From: Marinobacter szutsaonensis
GTDB taxonomy: Bacteria; Pseudomonadota; Gammaproteobacteria; Pseudomonadales; Oleiphilaceae
Reading direction: 5' to 3'
Length of the DNA stretch: 64,000 nucleotides
Assembly (NCBI RefSeq): GCF_039523335.1
Contig: NZ_BAAAFC010000003.1
Coordinates: 123,926-187,925 of the forward strand
Shown: positions 24,759 to 35,849 of the stretch, piece by piece
Layout of the letters: each line of letters opens with the position of its first letter
How positions within the stretch are numbered: the stretch's first letter is position 1
Program-made: the position numbers and the translations under genes
Notes under the pieces: model-generated
The model's database searches: none
What the model was told of the DNA's origin: nothing
Seen by the model: only the letters and a program-made list of their open reading frames with translations

Positions 24759-26129
24759 TCAATAATCGTTACCCTGCCGGACAAACGCCAGCTCCGCAAG
24801 TAACCCTTCATCAAATTTCTGCCTGTCCACCTTCAGGTAGGCGGTAGCGGCATCTTCGACGATAACCACATCCTGAACCCCGGGCAGGCGACGCAGGCGT
24901 TCATCAATATCGTCGTAGGTCTGGCTGACTGCCTGCTGCAACTGTACCACGAAACTGGTGGTATAACCCGGTGCCGGCATGGTCAGGGCCACCAGTAACC
25001 AGACCGCCAGCACAGCCACCATCATCCATACCACACCCTCAACTCCGGCCGTTTCCAACAGGACACCACCCAGGGCACCACCAAGAAACGCACCCAGGAA
25101 CTGGGAGGTGGAGTACACCCCCATGGCCGTGCCCTTGCTCGCCGCCGGCGCTTCCTTGCTGATCAGCGACGGCAGGCTGGCTTCCAGCAGGTTGAACGCC
25201 ATAAAGAAGAAGAACAACACGCCCCACGCCATGACCAGACTCACACCCAAACCGGCCAGACCGGCGGTCGCCAGGGTCAGCAGGGCAATGGCACCGCAGA
25301 GCACCGGCTTCATCTTGCGTTTCTTCTCGCCGATGATAATAAACGGCACCATGGCGAAGAAAGAGGTCACCATGACCGTGAGGTAGAACCACCAGTGCGA
25401 ACTGGCGGCCAGACCCAGCTGCTCCTCAAGCACCGACGGGAACACCAGAAACAGTGCGGTCAATACCAGGTGCAAGGCGAAGATGCCGAAGTCCAGCCGA
25501 ACCAGGCGGCCGTCCATCAGCACCCGGCCAAGCATGTCCTTTGCCGGGTGGGTATCGGCGCTGATCTTGTGCTGGTGCGGAGTGGGCACTACCCGGTTCA
25601 CGATCACCAGGGCAATCAGCGCCAGCACTGCCGTAGCGTAGAAAATTCCCTGAAGTCCCCACGCGGCACCCAGCAACGGCCCCAGTACCAGGGACACCGA
25701 GAACGACAACCCGATAGAAATACCCACCGTGGCCATGGCCTTGGTGCGCTCCTCTTCCCGGGTCAGGTCACTGAGCAGCGCCATCAACACACTGGCAATC
25801 GCGCCGGCGCCCTGGAGAATCCGACCGGCAATTACGACGTATATGGAGTCAGTTGCCGCGGCGAGCAGACTTCCCGCGGCAAACAGGATCAGGCCCAGAT
25901 AAATCATTTTCTTGCGACCGACGCGGTCGGACAGAAGCCCGAAGGGGATCTGTAGCAAGGCCTGGCTCAGGCCGTAAGCGCCGATGGCAAAGCCGAGTAA
26001 CGCGGGCGTGGCACCCCGGAGGTCGTCACCGAGCAGCATGAACACCGGCATGACCATGAACAGCCCCAGCATACGCATGGCATAGACCGATGCCAGGGCT
26101 GCTACGGAGCGTTTTTCCAGCGCGTTCAT
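24759..26129 (-). CDS. yajR: YajR-like MFS transporter with C-terminal ferredoxin-like domain
   Basis: 456 residues from the ATG at 26129 (E. coli YajR has 454). Twelve hydrophobic segments are visible, with the MFS motif A GLLSDRVGRKKM between TM2 and TM3. A hydrophilic tail (about 395-456, VVQLQQAVSQTYDDIDERLRRLPGVQDVVIVEDAATAYLKVDRQ) matches the YAM domain that is special to YajR. It is a proton-coupled exporter of unknown substrate in the inner membrane. The frame could extend to 26201, but that enters the uvrA promoter region. It lies divergent from uvrA and upstream of ssb, 57 bp apart, possibly co-transcribed. Confidence 0.87.
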   Translation of the reverse strand: MNALEKRSVAALASVYAMRMLGLFMVMPVFMLLGDDLRGATPALLGFAIGAYGLSQALLQIPFGLLSDRVGRKKMIYLGLILFAAGSLLAAATDSIYVVIAGRILQGAGAIASVLMALLSDLTREEERTKAMATVGISIGLSFSVSLVLGPLLGAAWGLQGIFYATAVLALIALVIVNRVVPTPHQHKISADTHPAKDMLGRVLMDGRLVRLDFGIFALHLVLTALFLVFPSVLEEQLGLAASSHWWFYLTVMVTSFFAMVPFIIIGEKKRKMKPVLCGAIALLTLATAGLAGLGVSLVMAWGVLFFFFMAFNLLEASLPSLISKEAPAASKGTAMGVYSTSQFLGAFLGGALGGVLLETAGVEGVVWMMVAVLAVWLLVALTMPAPGYTTSFVVQLQQAVSQTYDDIDERLRRLPGVQDVVIVEDAATAYLKVDRQKFDEGLLAELAFVRQGNDY

Positions 26130-26257
26130 CGCGGTGTTCACCTCAGCCGGGGGTTGAAAGCAGATAACCGGGAGGCCAGATACCTCCCGCAGGCGGCGCA
26201 TTGTATCAGAACCGATCGGACCGAGGGACTCCCGGAATTGTCTCGGTCAATACCGGT

Positions 26258-26287
26258 TTCACCGGCCTTCCGGTAACGCGGTATAAT
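26258..26287 (+). promoter_or_regulatory. Probable sigma-70 promoter of uvrA
   Basis: A perfect TATAAT is at 26282-26287. The -35 at 18-bp spacing (TTCACC, 26258-26263) is weak. It lies 28 bp upstream of the uvrA ATG. No convincing LexA box (CTGT-N8-ACAG) was found nearby. Confidence 0.5.
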
Positions 26288-26315
26288 TCTCGTTTTTCCC
26301 AGATTGAGAGGTGGT

Positions 26316-29141
26316 ATGGACCATATCCAGATCAAGGGTGCACGCACCCACAACCTGAAGAACATCGACCTGGATATGCCAAGGGACAAGCTGATCGTGA
26401 TCACAGGCCTGTCCGGTTCCGGTAAATCGTCGCTGGCTTTCGACACCCTGTACGCCGAGGGCCAACGGCGGTACGTGGAATCTCTCTCCACCTATGCCCG
26501 ACAATTCCTGTCCATGATGGAAAAGCCCGATGTGGACCACATCGAAGGTCTGTCACCGGCGATTTCCATCGAGCAGAAGTCCACCTCTCACAACCCCCGG
26601 TCCACGGTGGGCACCATCACCGAGATCTACGATTACCTGAGACTGCTGTTCGCCCGTGCCGGCGAGCCCCGCTGCCCGGATCACGGCCAGCCGCTGGAAG
26701 CCCAGACCGTCAGCCAGATGGTGGATCAGGTAATGGCCATGCCCGAGGGTAGCAAGCTGATGATCCTGGCCCCGGTCATCCGGGACCGAAAAGGCGAGCA
26801 CCTCCACGTGGTCGACAACATGCGCAGCCAGGGTTTTATCCGGCTACGGGTCGACGGCACGGTCTACGATATCGACGATGTGCCTCCCCTGGACAAGAAG
26901 CGCAAGCATCAGATCGACGTGGTGGTGGACCGCTTCAAAGTCAAGGAAGGCCTGGAACAGCGCCTGGCCGAGAGTTTCGAAACCGCCCTGGAACTGGCGG
27001 ATGGCATTGCCTTGGTGGCGCCCATGACCGGCGAGGGCGAGGAACACACCTTCTCCGCCCGTTATGCCTGTACCCAGTGCGGCTACTCCCTCAGCGAACT
27101 GGAACCCCGGCTGTTTTCCTTCAACAACCCCGCCGGTGCCTGCCCGACCTGCGATGGCCTGGGCGTGAAGCAGTTCTTCGACCCGGAGAAGGTCATCCAG
27201 CACCCGGAAGCAACCCTCGCGGAAGGCGCGATCAAGGGCTGGGACCGGCGCGCGGTGTATTACTTCCAGATGCTGTCGAGCGTGGCCGAGCATTACGGCA
27301 TGGATTTGGAGACCCCCTGGGTCGACCTGCCCGAATCTTTCCAACAGGCGCTGCTCTATGGTTCTGGCTCCGAGGAGATTCCGTTCCGTTACGTGAACTC
27401 CCGCGGCCATATCATGGAAAAGGCCCACCCGTTCGAAGGCATTCTGCCCAATCTGGAGCGCCGCTACCGGGAAACCGATTCCCAGAGCATGCGCGAGGAG
27501 CTGGCCCGCAACCTGAGCACCCAGCCCTGTACGGACTGCGGCGGCTCCAGGTTGCGCCGCAGCGCCCGGCACGTCTTCATTGAGGAGCGGAACCTGCCGG
27601 AAGTGACTCATCTGCCGGTGGGCGAGGCCCATGATTACTTTGAACAGCTGACCCTGCCGGGCCGAAAGGGTGAAATCGCCGAGAAGATCCTCAAGGAGGT
27701 GCGAGAGCGCCTGCAGTTCCTGGTGAATGTGGGGCTGGAATACCTGACCCTCGAGCGCAGCGCCGATACACTCTCCGGCGGCGAGGCCCAGCGCATTCGC
27801 CTGGCCAGTCAGATCGGCGCCGGTCTCGTCGGCGTCATGTACATCCTCGACGAGCCCTCCATCGGACTGCATCAGCGGGATAACGATCGGCTGCTTGCCA
27901 CCCTCACCCACCTGCGGGACCTGGGCAACACGGTGATCGTTGTCGAACACGATGAGGACGCCATCCGCGCCGCCGATTATGTCATCGACATCGGCCCCGG
28001 CGCCGGGGTCCACGGCGGACACGTCGTTGCCCAGGGACGGCCCGAGGACATCATTGCCAACAAGGACTCCCTGACCGGCCAGTACCTCAGTGGCCAGAAG
28101 GAAATTGCCGTACCGCCGACGCGAAACAAGGGCTCCGGCAAGCAGCTGACCCTTACAGGCGCCACAGGCAACAACCTCCAGGATGTGACCCTGAACCTTC
28201 CCCTGGGAGTGATGACCTGTATTACCGGTGTATCCGGCTCAGGCAAGTCCACCCTGATCAACAGTACTTTGTATCCGGTGGCCGCCGCCAAGCTGAACAA
28301 GGCCACGAGTCTCAACCATTCGCCCTACAAGAAGCTCAAGGGCCTGGAGCACCTGGACAAGGTGATCGACATCGACCAGAGTCCGATCGGCCGCACCCCG
28401 CGCTCCAACCCGGCCACCTATACCGGGTTATTCACACCCATCCGTGAACTTTTTGCCGGCACCCAGGAAGCCCGCTCCCGGGGCTACAAGCCCGGCCGCT
28501 TCTCCTTCAACGTCAAGGGCGGACGCTGCGAGGCCTGCCAGGGCGATGGCGTCATCAAGGTGGAGATGCACTTCCTCCCCGACATCTACGTGCCCTGCGA
28601 CGTCTGCAAGGGCAAACGCTACAACCGGGAAACCCTGGAGGTGCGGTACAAGGGCAAAAATATCCACGAAGTGCTGGAAATGACCGTCGAGGAAGGCCGC
28701 GAGTTCTTCGATGCGGTTCCGTTCCTGGCACGCAAGCTACAGACCCTGATCGACGTCGGCCTGTCCTACATCCGGCTGGGACAGAGTGCCGTTACTCTTT
28801 CCGGGGGCGAGGCACAGCGGGTGAAGCTGGCCAAGGAGCTGTCCAAGCGGGATACCGGCAAGACCCTGTATATCCTGGACGAGCCGACTACGGGTCTGCA
28901 TTTCTATGACATCCAGCAACTGCTCAACGTGTTGCAGCGCCTGCGGGATCACGGCAACACCATCGTGGTGATCGAGCATAATCTGGACGTAATCAAGACC
29001 GCGGACTGGATTGTCGACCTCGGCCCGGAAGGCGGCTCCGGGGGCGGCCAGATCATTGCCCAGGGAACGCCGGAGGAAGTCGCGGAGAACCCGGTGTCTC
29101 ATACCGGCCGCTATCTGAAGCAGATGCTGGCGGGGAGTTAA
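26316..29141 (+). CDS. uvrA: Excinuclease ABC subunit A
   Basis: 941 residues (E. coli 940). UvrA dimers scan DNA for bulky lesions and load UvrB in nucleotide excision repair. Two ABC ATPase modules are present: Walker A GLSGSGKS (31-38) and GVSGSGKS (about 638-645), with [12 protein letters not shown] and [12 protein letters not shown] signature motifs. Zinc-finger cysteines include CTQCGYSL...CPTCDGLG and CEACQGDG...CDVCKG. The ATG at 26316 is chosen over an in-frame TTG at 26304 because [19 protein letters not shown] is the conserved N-terminus and GAGAGG lies upstream. A palindromic terminator follows. Confidence 0.98.
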   Translation: MDHIQIKGARTHNLKNIDLDMPRDKLIVITGLSGSGKSSLAFDTLYAEGQRRYVESLSTYARQFLSMMEKPDVDHIEGLSPAISIEQKSTSHNPRSTVGTITEIYDYLRLLFARAGEPRCPDHGQPLEAQTVSQMVDQVMAMPEGSKLMILAPVIRDRKGEHLHVVDNMRSQGFIRLRVDGTVYDIDDVPPLDKKRKHQIDVVVDRFKVKEGLEQRLAESFETALELADGIALVAPMTGEGEEHTFSARYACTQCGYSLSELEPRLFSFNNPAGACPTCDGLGVKQFFDPEKVIQHPEATLAEGAIKGWDRRAVYYFQMLSSVAEHYGMDLETPWVDLPESFQQALLYGSGSEEIPFRYVNSRGHIMEKAHPFEGILPNLERRYRETDSQSMREELARNLSTQPCTDCGGSRLRRSARHVFIEERNLPEVTHLPVGEAHDYFEQLTLPGRKGEIAEKILKEVRERLQFLVNVGLEYLTLERSADTLSGGEAQRIRLASQIGAGLVGVMYILDEPSIGLHQRDNDRLLATLTHLRDLGNTVIVVEHDEDAIRAADYVIDIGPGAGVHGGHVVAQGRPEDIIANKDSLTGQYLSGQKEIAVPPTRNKGSGKQLTLTGATGNNLQDVTLNLPLGVMTCITGVSGSGKSTLINSTLYPVAAAKLNKATSLNHSPYKKLKGLEHLDKVIDIDQSPIGRTPRSNPATYTGLFTPIRELFAGTQEARSRGYKPGRFSFNVKGGRCEACQGDGVIKVEMHFLPDIYVPCDVCKGKRYNRETLEVRYKGKNIHEVLEMTVEEGREFFDAVPFLARKLQTLIDVGLSYIRLGQSAVTLSGGEAQRVKLAKELSKRDTGKTLYILDEPTTGLHFYDIQQLLNVLQRLRDHGNTIVVIEHNLDVIKTADWIVDLGPEGGSGGGQIIAQGTPEEVAENPVSHTGRYLKQMLAGS

Positions 29142-29163
29142 GCCCGGGGTTCACGGTGAAGAT

Positions 29164-29240
29164 GGGGTCAGATGAAGGTTTTCATCTGACCCCTTTTTTA
29201 TGCGTGAACCGGGGTCTGAAGAAAGTTATCTTCTGACCCC
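29164..29240. repeat. Two 30-bp REP-like palindromes, the first acting as uvrA terminator
   Basis: Copies lie at 29164-29193 (arms of the GGGGTCAGATGAA type, followed by T7 on the + strand) and 29211-29240 (arms of the GGGGTCTGAAGAA type). Both sit between the convergent uvrA and rplQ. The first has the structure of a rho-independent terminator for uvrA. Confidence 0.85.
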
Positions 29241-29256
29241 ACTTTCATCCAGGCAC

Positions 29257-29289
29257 AAAAAAGCCGGAAGTGTTTCCACTCCCGGCTTC
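29257..29289 (-). terminator. Rho-independent terminator after rplQ
   Basis: On the - strand AAGCCGGGAGTG and a complementary CACTTCCGGCTT arm (one mismatch) enclose GAAA, followed by T6. It lies 22 bp after the rplQ stop and ends the alpha operon. Confidence 0.9.
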
Positions 29290-29310
29290 TTCTGAACCAC
29301 TCCGAAAATC

Positions 29311-29709
29311 TTACTCTTCGTCGTCGTCCACTTCTTCCGCTTCGATATCCAGCGGGCGACCCACCAGCTCGACAAATGCCATCGGGGCATTGTCACCGGC
29401 ACGGAAGCCACACTTCAGGATACGAAGGTATCCACCCGGACGGTCGCTGTAGCGCGGGCCGAGCTCGTCAAACAGCTTGGCTACCGCTGCATCGCTGCGC
29501 AGGCGAGAAAACGCCAGGCGACGGTTTGCAACCGAATCATTCTTGGAGAGCGTGATCAAAGGCTCGGCTACCCGACGAAGCTCTTTGGCTTTCGGCAGCG
29601 TTGTTTTGATCAGCTCGTGTTCAACCAGTGACGCAGTCATGTTACGGAACATGGCCTTGCGATGCGCACTGGTCCTGCTGAACTTACGACCACTCTTACG
29701 ATGACGCAT
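29311..29709 (-). CDS. rplQ: 50S ribosomal protein L17
   Basis: 132 residues (E. coli 127). [20 protein letters not shown] is the diagnostic N-terminus. The protein sits near the polypeptide exit tunnel. The C-terminus has a highly acidic tail ([10 protein letters not shown]), somewhat longer than in E. coli. It is the last gene of the alpha operon, 33 bp after rpoA. Confidence 0.98.
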   Translation of the reverse strand: MRHRKSGRKFSRTSAHRKAMFRNMTASLVEHELIKTTLPKAKELRRVAEPLITLSKNDSVANRRLAFSRLRSDAAVAKLFDELGPRYSDRPGGYLRILKCGFRAGDNAPMAFVELVGRPLDIEAEEVDDDEE

Positions 29710-29742
29710 TGCTCTGATTCCTTACCTTAAACTAATCGGCGA

Positions 29743-30747
29743 TTAACCGCCCAGAACCCGGTCGTCGCCACGAAGGCTTGCCGGCGGCCAGTTATCAAGA
29801 CGCATGCCCAGAGACAAACCACGGGACGCCAGGACGTCCTTGATCTCGGTCAGCGACTTCTTGCCAAGGTTAGGCGTCTTCAGCAGCTCAACTTCGGTGC
29901 GCTGAATCAGATCGCCGATATAGTAAATGTTCTCAGCCTTCAAGCAGTTAGCTGAACGCACAGTCAATTCCAGATCGTCTACCGGACGCAGCAGAATCGG
30001 ATCGATTTCTTCCTCTTCTTCCACGCGCTCCGGCTCTTTCTCGTGATCGAAATCAACGAATACCGCCAGTTGCTGCTGGAGGATGGTCGCCGCCCGGCGA
30101 ATTGCTTCTTCCGGGTCGATGGTGCCATTGGTCTCCAGATCAATTACCAGCTTGTCCAGATCAGTCCGTTGCTCAACCCGTGCACTTTCCACGGCATAGG
30201 CCACGCGACGAACCGGGCTGAAGGTTGCATCCAGCTGCAGGCGTCCGATGGCGCGAGTTTCGTCCTCGTCAAGACCACGCTGGTCGGCTGGCTCATAGCC
30301 ACGACCGCGGGCAACACGCAGACGCATGTTCAATTCACCGTTTTCACTCAGGTGACAGATCACATGGTCCGGGTTGGCGATCTCGACATCGTGATCCAGC
30401 TTGATGTCACCGGCTGTCACAACGCCCGGGCCTTTCTTGCTGAGGGTCAGCTCAGCTTCGTCCCGACCGTTCATTTTCACGGCGACGCCCTTGAGATTCA
30501 GCAGAATCTCGATGACGTCCTCCTGGACACCCTCAATGGCGCTGTACTCGTGCAGGACACCGTCGATCTGCGCTTCAGTAATGGCGCAGCCCGGCATCGA
30601 AGACAAGAGAATACGGCGCAGTGCGCTACCCAGAGTATGACCGAAGCCCCTTTCCAGAGGCTCCAGGGTCACCTTGGCACGCGTGGCGCTGGATTCTTTC
30701 ACGTCAATGGTACGAGGTGTCAATAACTCATGTACTGAACGCTGCAT
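29743..30747 (-). CDS. rpoA: DNA-directed RNA polymerase subunit alpha
   Basis: 334 residues (E. coli 329). The N-terminal dimerisation domain contains [23 protein letters not shown]. An acidic linker (about 238-250, [14 protein letters not shown]) leads to the C-terminal domain ([28 protein letters not shown], then [30 protein letters not shown]) that contacts UP elements and activators. Located between rpsD and rplQ, the usual alpha operon order. Confidence 0.98.
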   Translation of the reverse strand: MQRSVHELLTPRTIDVKESSATRAKVTLEPLERGFGHTLGSALRRILLSSMPGCAITEAQIDGVLHEYSAIEGVQEDVIEILLNLKGVAVKMNGRDEAELTLSKKGPGVVTAGDIKLDHDVEIANPDHVICHLSENGELNMRLRVARGRGYEPADQRGLDEDETRAIGRLQLDATFSPVRRVAYAVESARVEQRTDLDKLVIDLETNGTIDPEEAIRRAATILQQQLAVFVDFDHEKEPERVEEEEEIDPILLRPVDDLELTVRSANCLKAENIYYIGDLIQRTEVELLKTPNLGKKSLTEIKDVLASRGLSLGMRLDNWPPASLRGDDRVLGG

Positions 30748-30782
30748 AGACGCCCCTATCTGCTATCGTTGCTTACTGGGCT

Positions 30783-31403
30783 TTACTTGGAGTAAAGCTC
30801 GACGATGAGGTTCTCGTTGATGTCGGCCGGCAGTTCAGTACGCTCAGGTACTGACTTGTAAACGCCGGACATCTTGTTGGCGTCAACCTCTACCCAGCTT
30901 ACCGGTGCACGGCTGGCAGACAGATCCAGTGCGCCTTTGACACGCAGCTGATTCTTGGCCTTCTCGCGCACGCTCACAACGTCACCCGGCTTGACCTGAT
31001 AGGACGGAATGTTAACCGCCTTGTCGTTGACCAGGATCGCCTTGTGAGAGACGAGCTGACGGGCTTCTGCACGGGTAGAACCAAAGCCCATGCGATATAC
31101 AACGTTGTCCAGACGACCTTCCAGAAGTTGCAGCAGGTTTTCACCGGTTGCACCCTTCAGGCGGGCAGCCTCTTTGTAGTAGTTACGGAACTGCTTCTCA
31201 AGCACGCCGTAGATACGACGGACTTTCTGTTTTTCACGAAGCTGTACGCCGTACTCGGACAGACGACCGCGACGCGCGCCGTGCATACCCGGCGGAGTCT
31301 CGATGTTGCACTTGGAATCGAGCGCGCGAACGCCGCTCTTCAGAAAAAGATCTGTCCCTTCACGACGAGACAGCTTGCACTTCGGGCCTATATAACGAGC
31401 CAT
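30783..31403 (-). CDS. rpsD: 30S ribosomal protein S4
   Basis: 206 residues, the same length as E. coli S4. [24 protein letters not shown] is followed by the S4 RNA-binding domain (about 96-158, [32 protein letters not shown]). It is a primary 16S rRNA binder and, in enterics, the translational repressor of the alpha operon. A zinc site is not present (C- type). Followed by rpoA. Confidence 0.98.
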   Translation of the reverse strand: MARYIGPKCKLSRREGTDLFLKSGVRALDSKCNIETPPGMHGARRGRLSEYGVQLREKQKVRRIYGVLEKQFRNYYKEAARLKGATGENLLQLLEGRLDNVVYRMGFGSTRAEARQLVSHKAILVNDKAVNIPSYQVKPGDVVSVREKAKNQLRVKGALDLSASRAPVSWVEVDANKMSGVYKSVPERTELPADINENLIVELYSK

Positions 31404-31421
31404 ATTTCACTGTCTCCTGTG

Positions 31422-31811
31422 TTAGACGCGGCGCTTCTTGGGCGGACGGCAGCCGTTATGGGGAATCGGCGTCACATCAGTGATGTTGGTAATCTTGTAG
31501 CCACACGCGTTCAGCGCGCGAACTGCAGATTCACGTCCGGGCCCAGGACCCTTAACCTCTACGTCCAGGTTTTTAAGGCCGTATTCAGCAGCCGCATTAC
31601 CGGCTCTTTCAGCTGCTACCTGCGCAGCAAAAGGTGTACTCTTACGTGAGCCGCGGAAGCCGGAACCACCAGAGGTGGCCCAGGACAGGACGTTGCCCTG
31701 ACGGTCCGAAATGGTCACGATAGTGTTGTTGAAGGACGCGTGAACGTGCGCGACGCCATCAACAACCGTCTTTTTCACCTTTTTACGGGTACGTGTACCT
31801 GGCTTTGCCAT
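31422..31811 (-). CDS. rpsK: 30S ribosomal protein S11
   Basis: 129 residues. [24 protein letters not shown] and the C-terminal [13 protein letters not shown] are typical S11. The protein forms part of the 30S platform that contacts mRNA in the E/P site region. It follows rpsM by 13 bp. Confidence 0.98.
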   Translation of the reverse strand: MAKPGTRTRKKVKKTVVDGVAHVHASFNNTIVTISDRQGNVLSWATSGGSGFRGSRKSTPFAAQVAAERAGNAAAEYGLKNLDVEVKGPGPGRESAVRALNACGYKITNITDVTPIPHNGCRPPKKRRV

Positions 31812-31824
31812 GTTTGCCTACCTG

Positions 31825-32181
31825 TTACTTGCGAATAGGTTTGCGAGGACCTTTACGGGTGCGGGCGTTGGTCTTTGTGCGCTGGCCACGGACCGGAAGG
31901 CCATGACGGTGACGCAGACCACGGAAGCAACCGAGATCCTTCAAACGCTTGATGTTCATCTGTACTTCACGACGCAGATCACCTTCGACGACGAACTTGC
32001 CCACTTCTGTACGAAGGGATTCAAGCTGCTCGTCGCTAAGGTCCTTGACCTTAAGGTCCGGCTTGACGCCGGTTGCGTCGCAAAGCTTCTGGGCTGTTGT
32101 CTTGCCAACACCGAAGATGTAGGTCAGCGAGATAACAGCATGTTTGTTATCGGGTATATTGACACCGGCTATACGTGCCAT
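31825..32181 (-). CDS. rpsM: 30S ribosomal protein S13
   Basis: 118 residues. [22 protein letters not shown] is the conserved start; the basic C-terminus ([21 protein letters not shown]) reaches the P-site tRNA. It is the first gene of the alpha operon, with its own strong promoter about 60 bp upstream. Confidence 0.98.
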   Translation of the reverse strand: MARIAGVNIPDNKHAVISLTYIFGVGKTTAQKLCDATGVKPDLKVKDLSDEQLESLRTEVGKFVVEGDLRREVQMNIKRLKDLGCFRGLRHRHGLPVRGQRTKTNARTRKGPRKPIRK

Positions 32182-32242
32182 CCAAATTACTCCGCGTTCA
32201 AAGCTTTGCTGTGTGAATTTTCCGCCACAAAAAGGGCGCGAA

Positions 32243-32272
32243 ATAATAGCGCCTGACCCGCTTCCGAGTCAA
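32243..32272 (-). promoter_or_regulatory. Sigma-70 promoter of the alpha operon (rpsM)
   Basis: On the - strand TTGACT (32267-32272) and TATTAT (32243-32248) are separated by 18 bp. The predicted leader is about 55 nt, shorter than the structured alpha operon leader of E. coli. It lies between rpmJ and rpsM. Confidence 0.8.
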
Positions 32273-32323
32273 GCGCCATCATTCCGAACCCCTTTTGCAA
32301 TGTCAGGAGTGTTCCCGGAGGGA

Positions 32324-32437
32324 TCAGCCCTGGCGCTGCTTGTGACGAGGCTCCGTGCAGATGACTCGAACCGAGCCATTGCGACGAATTACTTTGCAGT
32401 TACGGCAAATTTTCTTTACCGAAGCGCGTACTTTCAT
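32324..32437 (-). CDS. rpmJ: 50S ribosomal protein L36
   Basis: 37 residues: [20 protein letters not shown] and then [17 protein letters not shown]. The zinc-binding set C11, C14, C27, H32 is complete (C+ type). It lies 30 bp after secY and closes the spc operon, as in E. coli. Confidence 0.97.
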   Translation of the reverse strand: MKVRASVKKICRNCKVIRRNGSVRVICTEPRHKQRQG

Positions 32438-32467
32438 TGTCGACTCCAGTTTTCAAGGGGAACGGTG

Positions 32468-33790
32468 TTACCCGTTCCGTCCATAGCCCTTGAGATTGGA
32501 CTTCTTCATCAGTGATTCATACTGATGGGACATCAGGTGCGACTGTACCTGCGCCATGAAATCCATCACCACGACTACCACAATCAGCAGTGACGTACCG
32601 CCCAGATAGAAAGGTACATTCCCCGCCACCATCAGGAACTGAGGGAACAGGGACACTGCCGCAATGTACATTGCGCCGAACAGCGTCAAGCGGGTCAGCA
32701 CACCGTCAATGTACTTGGCGGTCTGCTCGCCCGGACGGATGCCCGGAATAAACGCTCCTGAGCGCTTGAGGTTATCCGCGACTTCTTTCGGGTTGTACAT
32801 CAGCGCTGTGTAGAAGAAGCAGAAGAATACCACTGCTGCTGCGAACAGGATAATGTACAGAGGCTGACTCGGTGCCAATGCCTGGGAAACGTCGCTCAAC
32901 CACTCCATACCTTCACCCTGGCCGAACCACTGCCCGATGGAAGCAGGGAACAACAGGATGGAAGAGGCGAAGATCGGCGGAATAACACCCGCCATGTTCA
33001 CCTTCAGCGGCAAATGGCTGGACTGCTGGGCGAATACCCGCCGCCCCTGCTGCCGCTTGGCGTAGTTGATGGTCAGACGACGCTGACCACGCTCCATGAA
33101 CACCACAAACCCGATAACGGCTACAGCCAGGATACCGATCCCGAGAACCACCAGCAGGCTCATCTCGCCATTGCGTGCCTGTTCAAGCGTCTGACCGATC
33201 GCGCCGGGCAACCCGGCAACGATACCCGCGAAGATCAGCAACGAAATACCGTTACCAACGCCGCGCTCGGTGATCTGTTCACCCAGCCACATCATGAACA
33301 CCGCACCACTGACGAACGAAACGACCGCCACGAAGTGGAAGCTGAAGCTATCGTTAAAGGTGACACCCTGAGATGCCAGCCCCACAGATATACCAGCACC
33401 CTGAACCAGGGCCAGGATGACCGTGCCGTACCGAGTGTACTGGCTGATCTTCCGACGACCAGCCTCGCCTTCTTTCTTCAGCTGCTCAAGCTGCGGACTG
33501 ACCGCAGTCATGAGCTGCATGATAATGGAAGCCGAGATGTACGGCATGATGCCGAGTGCGAAGATACTCATGCGCTCAAGCGCACCACCGGAAAACATGT
33601 TGAACATGCTCAGGATCGTGCCCTGGTTCTGCTCAAACAGTGCCGCCAGACGGTCGGGGTTGATACCCGGCACCGGAATATGGGCACCGATCCGGTACAC
33701 CAGCAATGCCAGGAAGACAAACCAGAGCCGCGATCGCAGCTCTGCCAGTCCTTTACCCGCGCCCGCAGGCAATGATGCTGTCTTGGCCAT
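32468..33790 (-). CDS. secY: Protein translocase subunit SecY
   Basis: 440 residues with ten predicted membrane helices (E. coli 443). Conserved features include [30 protein letters not shown] at the N-terminus and the cytosolic loop before TM10 ([22 protein letters not shown]). It forms the channel for Sec-dependent export and membrane insertion with SecE and SecG. Located after rplO in the spc operon. Confidence 0.98.
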   Translation of the reverse strand: MAKTASLPAGAGKGLAELRSRLWFVFLALLVYRIGAHIPVPGINPDRLAALFEQNQGTILSMFNMFSGGALERMSIFALGIMPYISASIIMQLMTAVSPQLEQLKKEGEAGRRKISQYTRYGTVILALVQGAGISVGLASQGVTFNDSFSFHFVAVVSFVSGAVFMMWLGEQITERGVGNGISLLIFAGIVAGLPGAIGQTLEQARNGEMSLLVVLGIGILAVAVIGFVVFMERGQRRLTINYAKRQQGRRVFAQQSSHLPLKVNMAGVIPPIFASSILLFPASIGQWFGQGEGMEWLSDVSQALAPSQPLYIILFAAAVVFFCFFYTALMYNPKEVADNLKRSGAFIPGIRPGEQTAKYIDGVLTRLTLFGAMYIAAVSLFPQFLMVAGNVPFYLGGTSLLIVVVVVMDFMAQVQSHLMSHQYESLMKKSNLKGYGRNG

Positions 33791-33807
33791 TTAGTCCTCG
33801 ACTCGCC

Positions 33808-34242
33808 TTAGTCCTCGACTTTACCGCCCGCTGCAGCAATTGCCTCGCGTGCGCCTTTGGTGACCCGCAGGCCCTTCACGGTTACCGGACGGCTCAGTTC
33901 GCCGGACAGGATAACCTTGGCTTCACGGATCTCTTCACGGATCACGTCAGCCTTTTTCAGGGCTTCCAGATCAACCACATCGCCTTCAACCTTCGCCAGT
34001 TCGTTCAGGCGAATCTCGGCAACATAACGCTGCTGACGGGAAGTGAAACCAAACTTCGGCAGACGACGAGCCAGCGGCTGCTGACCGCCCTCGAAACCGG
34101 GAGCTACGGTACCACCGGAACGGGACTTCAGACCCTTGTGACCACGGCCACCGGTCTTACCGAGGCCGCTACCGATACCACGACCAACGCGCTTGGCGTC
34201 CGGACGTGAACCGGGTTCTGGAGCAAGTTCGTTCAGACGCAT
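33808..34242 (-). CDS. rplO: 50S ribosomal protein L15
   Basis: 144 residues from the ATG at 34242 ([22 protein letters not shown]). A frame extension of five codons upstream overlaps rpmD and is rejected. The Gly/Arg-rich N-terminal segment ([25 protein letters not shown]) is typical. It assembles late into the 50S subunit. Confidence 0.97.
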   Translation of the reverse strand: MRLNELAPEPGSRPDAKRVGRGIGSGLGKTGGRGHKGLKSRSGGTVAPGFEGGQQPLARRLPKFGFTSRQQRYVAEIRLNELAKVEGDVVDLEALKKADVIREEIREAKVILSGELSRPVTVKGLRVTKGAREAIAAAGGKVED

Positions 34243-34243
34243 C

Positions 34244-34432
34244 TTAGTTCTCCTCAACCCGTACCAGGTAATTTACCCGGTTGATCATGCCGCGGATGGA
34301 AGGAGTGTCTTCCAGCTCCACGGTCTGACCGATTTTACGAAGACCCAGGCCCTTCACACACAGCTTGTGCTTGGGCTGGCAGCTGATAGGGCTGCGGGTC
34401 AGTGTAACTTTGATTGTTTTCGCGTTCGCCAT
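34244..34432 (-). CDS. rpmD: 50S ribosomal protein L30
   Basis: 62 residues from the ATG at 34432 ([18 protein letters not shown]). The motif [23 protein letters not shown] is conserved in the family. The upstream in-frame extension lies in rpsE and is not used. Confidence 0.97.
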   Translation of the reverse strand: MANAKTIKVTLTRSPISCQPKHKLCVKGLGLRKIGQTVELEDTPSIRGMINRVNYLVRVEEN

Positions 34433-34436
34433 GACT

Positions 34437-34937
34437 TCAACCCAGAATATCTTCCACGGATTTACCGCGCTTGGCTGCAACGTCCTCAGGCGCCTTCATG
34501 GCCTGGAGACCCTTGATGGTGGAACGTACCACGTTCACCGGGTTGGTAGACCCGTAACACTTGGACAGTACGTTCTGCACACCCGCCACTTCCAGGACCG
34601 CACGCATCGCACCACCGGCGATGATACCGGTACCTTCGGAAGCCGGCTGCATGTAGACCTTGGAGCCGCCATGCTGAGCCCGGACCGGGTACTGCAGAGT
34701 GGTGCCGTCCAGCGCCACGTCTACCATGTTTTTACGTGCAGCTTCCATGGCCTTCTGGATGGCAACCGGAACTTCCCGGGCCTTACCACGGCCGAAGCCA
34801 ACGCGACCTTTACCATCACCCACTACGGTCAGTGCGGTGAAGGCGAAAATACGGCCACCTTTTACAACCTTGGCGACTCGGTTGACCTGAACCAGCTTCT
34901 CCTGGAGCTCAGGCGCCTTCTGTTCGTTAACGCTCAT
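34437..34937 (-). CDS. rpsE: 30S ribosomal protein S5
   Basis: 166 residues from the ATG at 34937; the GTG three codons earlier falls within the GGTGGAG ribosome-binding site. The double-stranded RNA-binding S5 domain ([20 protein letters not shown]) and the C-terminal domain are present. S5 helps decoding fidelity and 30S assembly. Residues linked to spectinomycin binding ([13 protein letters not shown] loop) look wild type. Confidence 0.97.
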   Translation of the reverse strand: MSVNEQKAPELQEKLVQVNRVAKVVKGGRIFAFTALTVVGDGKGRVGFGRGKAREVPVAIQKAMEAARKNMVDVALDGTTLQYPVRAQHGGSKVYMQPASEGTGIIAGGAMRAVLEVAGVQNVLSKCYGSTNPVNVVRSTIKGLQAMKAPEDVAAKRGKSVEDILG

Positions 34938-34949
34938 CTTCTCCACCTC

Positions 34950-35297
34950 TTAGAATTGCAAGCCAGCTTCACGGGCAGCGTCGGCCAGAGCCTGGACGCG
35001 ACCGTGATAACGGTAACCGGAACGGTCAAACGCAACCTTTTCAACGCCAGCCGCCTTGGCACGCTCAGCGATCAGCTGACCGACCTTCTTGGCAGCATCC
35101 ACGTTACCGGTTGCGCCCTGGCGCAGTTCCTTATCCAACGTGGAGGCAGAGGCCAGCACCTTGCTGCCGTCTGCTGTAGTGACCTGGGCGTACATGTGAC
35201 GCGGAGTGCGGTGAACGCACAGACGATCAGTACCCAGTTCACGGATCTTCATGCGCACTTTGCGTGCGCGACGCAATCTTTCGTTATTCGCGCTCAT
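34950..35297 (-). CDS. rplR: 50S ribosomal protein L18
   Basis: 115 residues. [28 protein letters not shown] and the C-terminal [24 protein letters not shown] are typical. It binds 5S rRNA together with L5 and L25 in the central protuberance. Confidence 0.98.
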   Translation of the reverse strand: MSANNERLRRARKVRMKIRELGTDRLCVHRTPRHMYAQVTTADGSKVLASASTLDKELRQGATGNVDAAKKVGQLIAERAKAAGVEKVAFDRSGYRYHGRVQALADAAREAGLQF

Positions 35298-35306
35298 AGT
35301 CCCGCC

Positions 35307-35840
35307 TTATTTCTTCTTGGCTTCTTTGCGTCTGACCTGCTCATCCGCATAACGAACACCCTTGCCCTTATAAGGCTCGGGCGGACGGAACGCGCGGATT
35401 TCAGCAGCGACCTGGCCAACCTGTTGCTTGTCGATACCGCGAATCACGACTTCCGTGTTGGACGGAGTCTCGGCGGTAACACCCTCGGGCAGCTCGTACT
35501 CGACCGGGTGAGAAAAACCCAGTGTCAGGTTGAGCTTCTTACCCTGCGCCTGGGCACGGTAACCTACACCCGTCAGCGTAAGCCTGCGCTCCCAACCTGT
35601 AGAAACGCCGGTGACCATGTTGTTAATCAGAGCACGGGTCGTACCAGCAAGAGCACGGGACTGTTTTGCACCATTGCGGGCTTCAAAGCGCAGAACGTTC
35701 TCTTCCTGCTTTACTTCAACCGCCTGGTGAATGGTGAATTGAAGCGCTCCCTTGGAGCCCTTCACGTTAATTTCCTGTCCGTTCAGCTTAACCTCAACAC
35801 CGGAAGGCAGCACGACAGGATTATTGGCAACCCTGGACAT
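35307..35840 (-). CDS. rplF: 50S ribosomal protein L6
   Basis: 177 residues, the same length as E. coli L6. Two repeated L6 folds are visible; the C-terminal signature [24 protein letters not shown] is conserved. It lies near the sarcin-ricin loop and the factor-binding site. Confidence 0.98.
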   Translation of the reverse strand: MSRVANNPVVLPSGVEVKLNGQEINVKGSKGALQFTIHQAVEVKQEENVLRFEARNGAKQSRALAGTTRALINNMVTGVSTGWERRLTLTGVGYRAQAQGKKLNLTLGFSHPVEYELPEGVTAETPSNTEVVIRGIDKQQVGQVAAEIRAFRPPEPYKGKGVRYADEQVRRKEAKKK

Positions 35841-35849
35841 GTGTATCTC

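Noticed and set aside
26230..26315. LexA (SOS) box upstream of uvrA
   Set aside because: I looked for CTGT-N8-ACAG and found no acceptable match; only a TATAAT -10 was supported.
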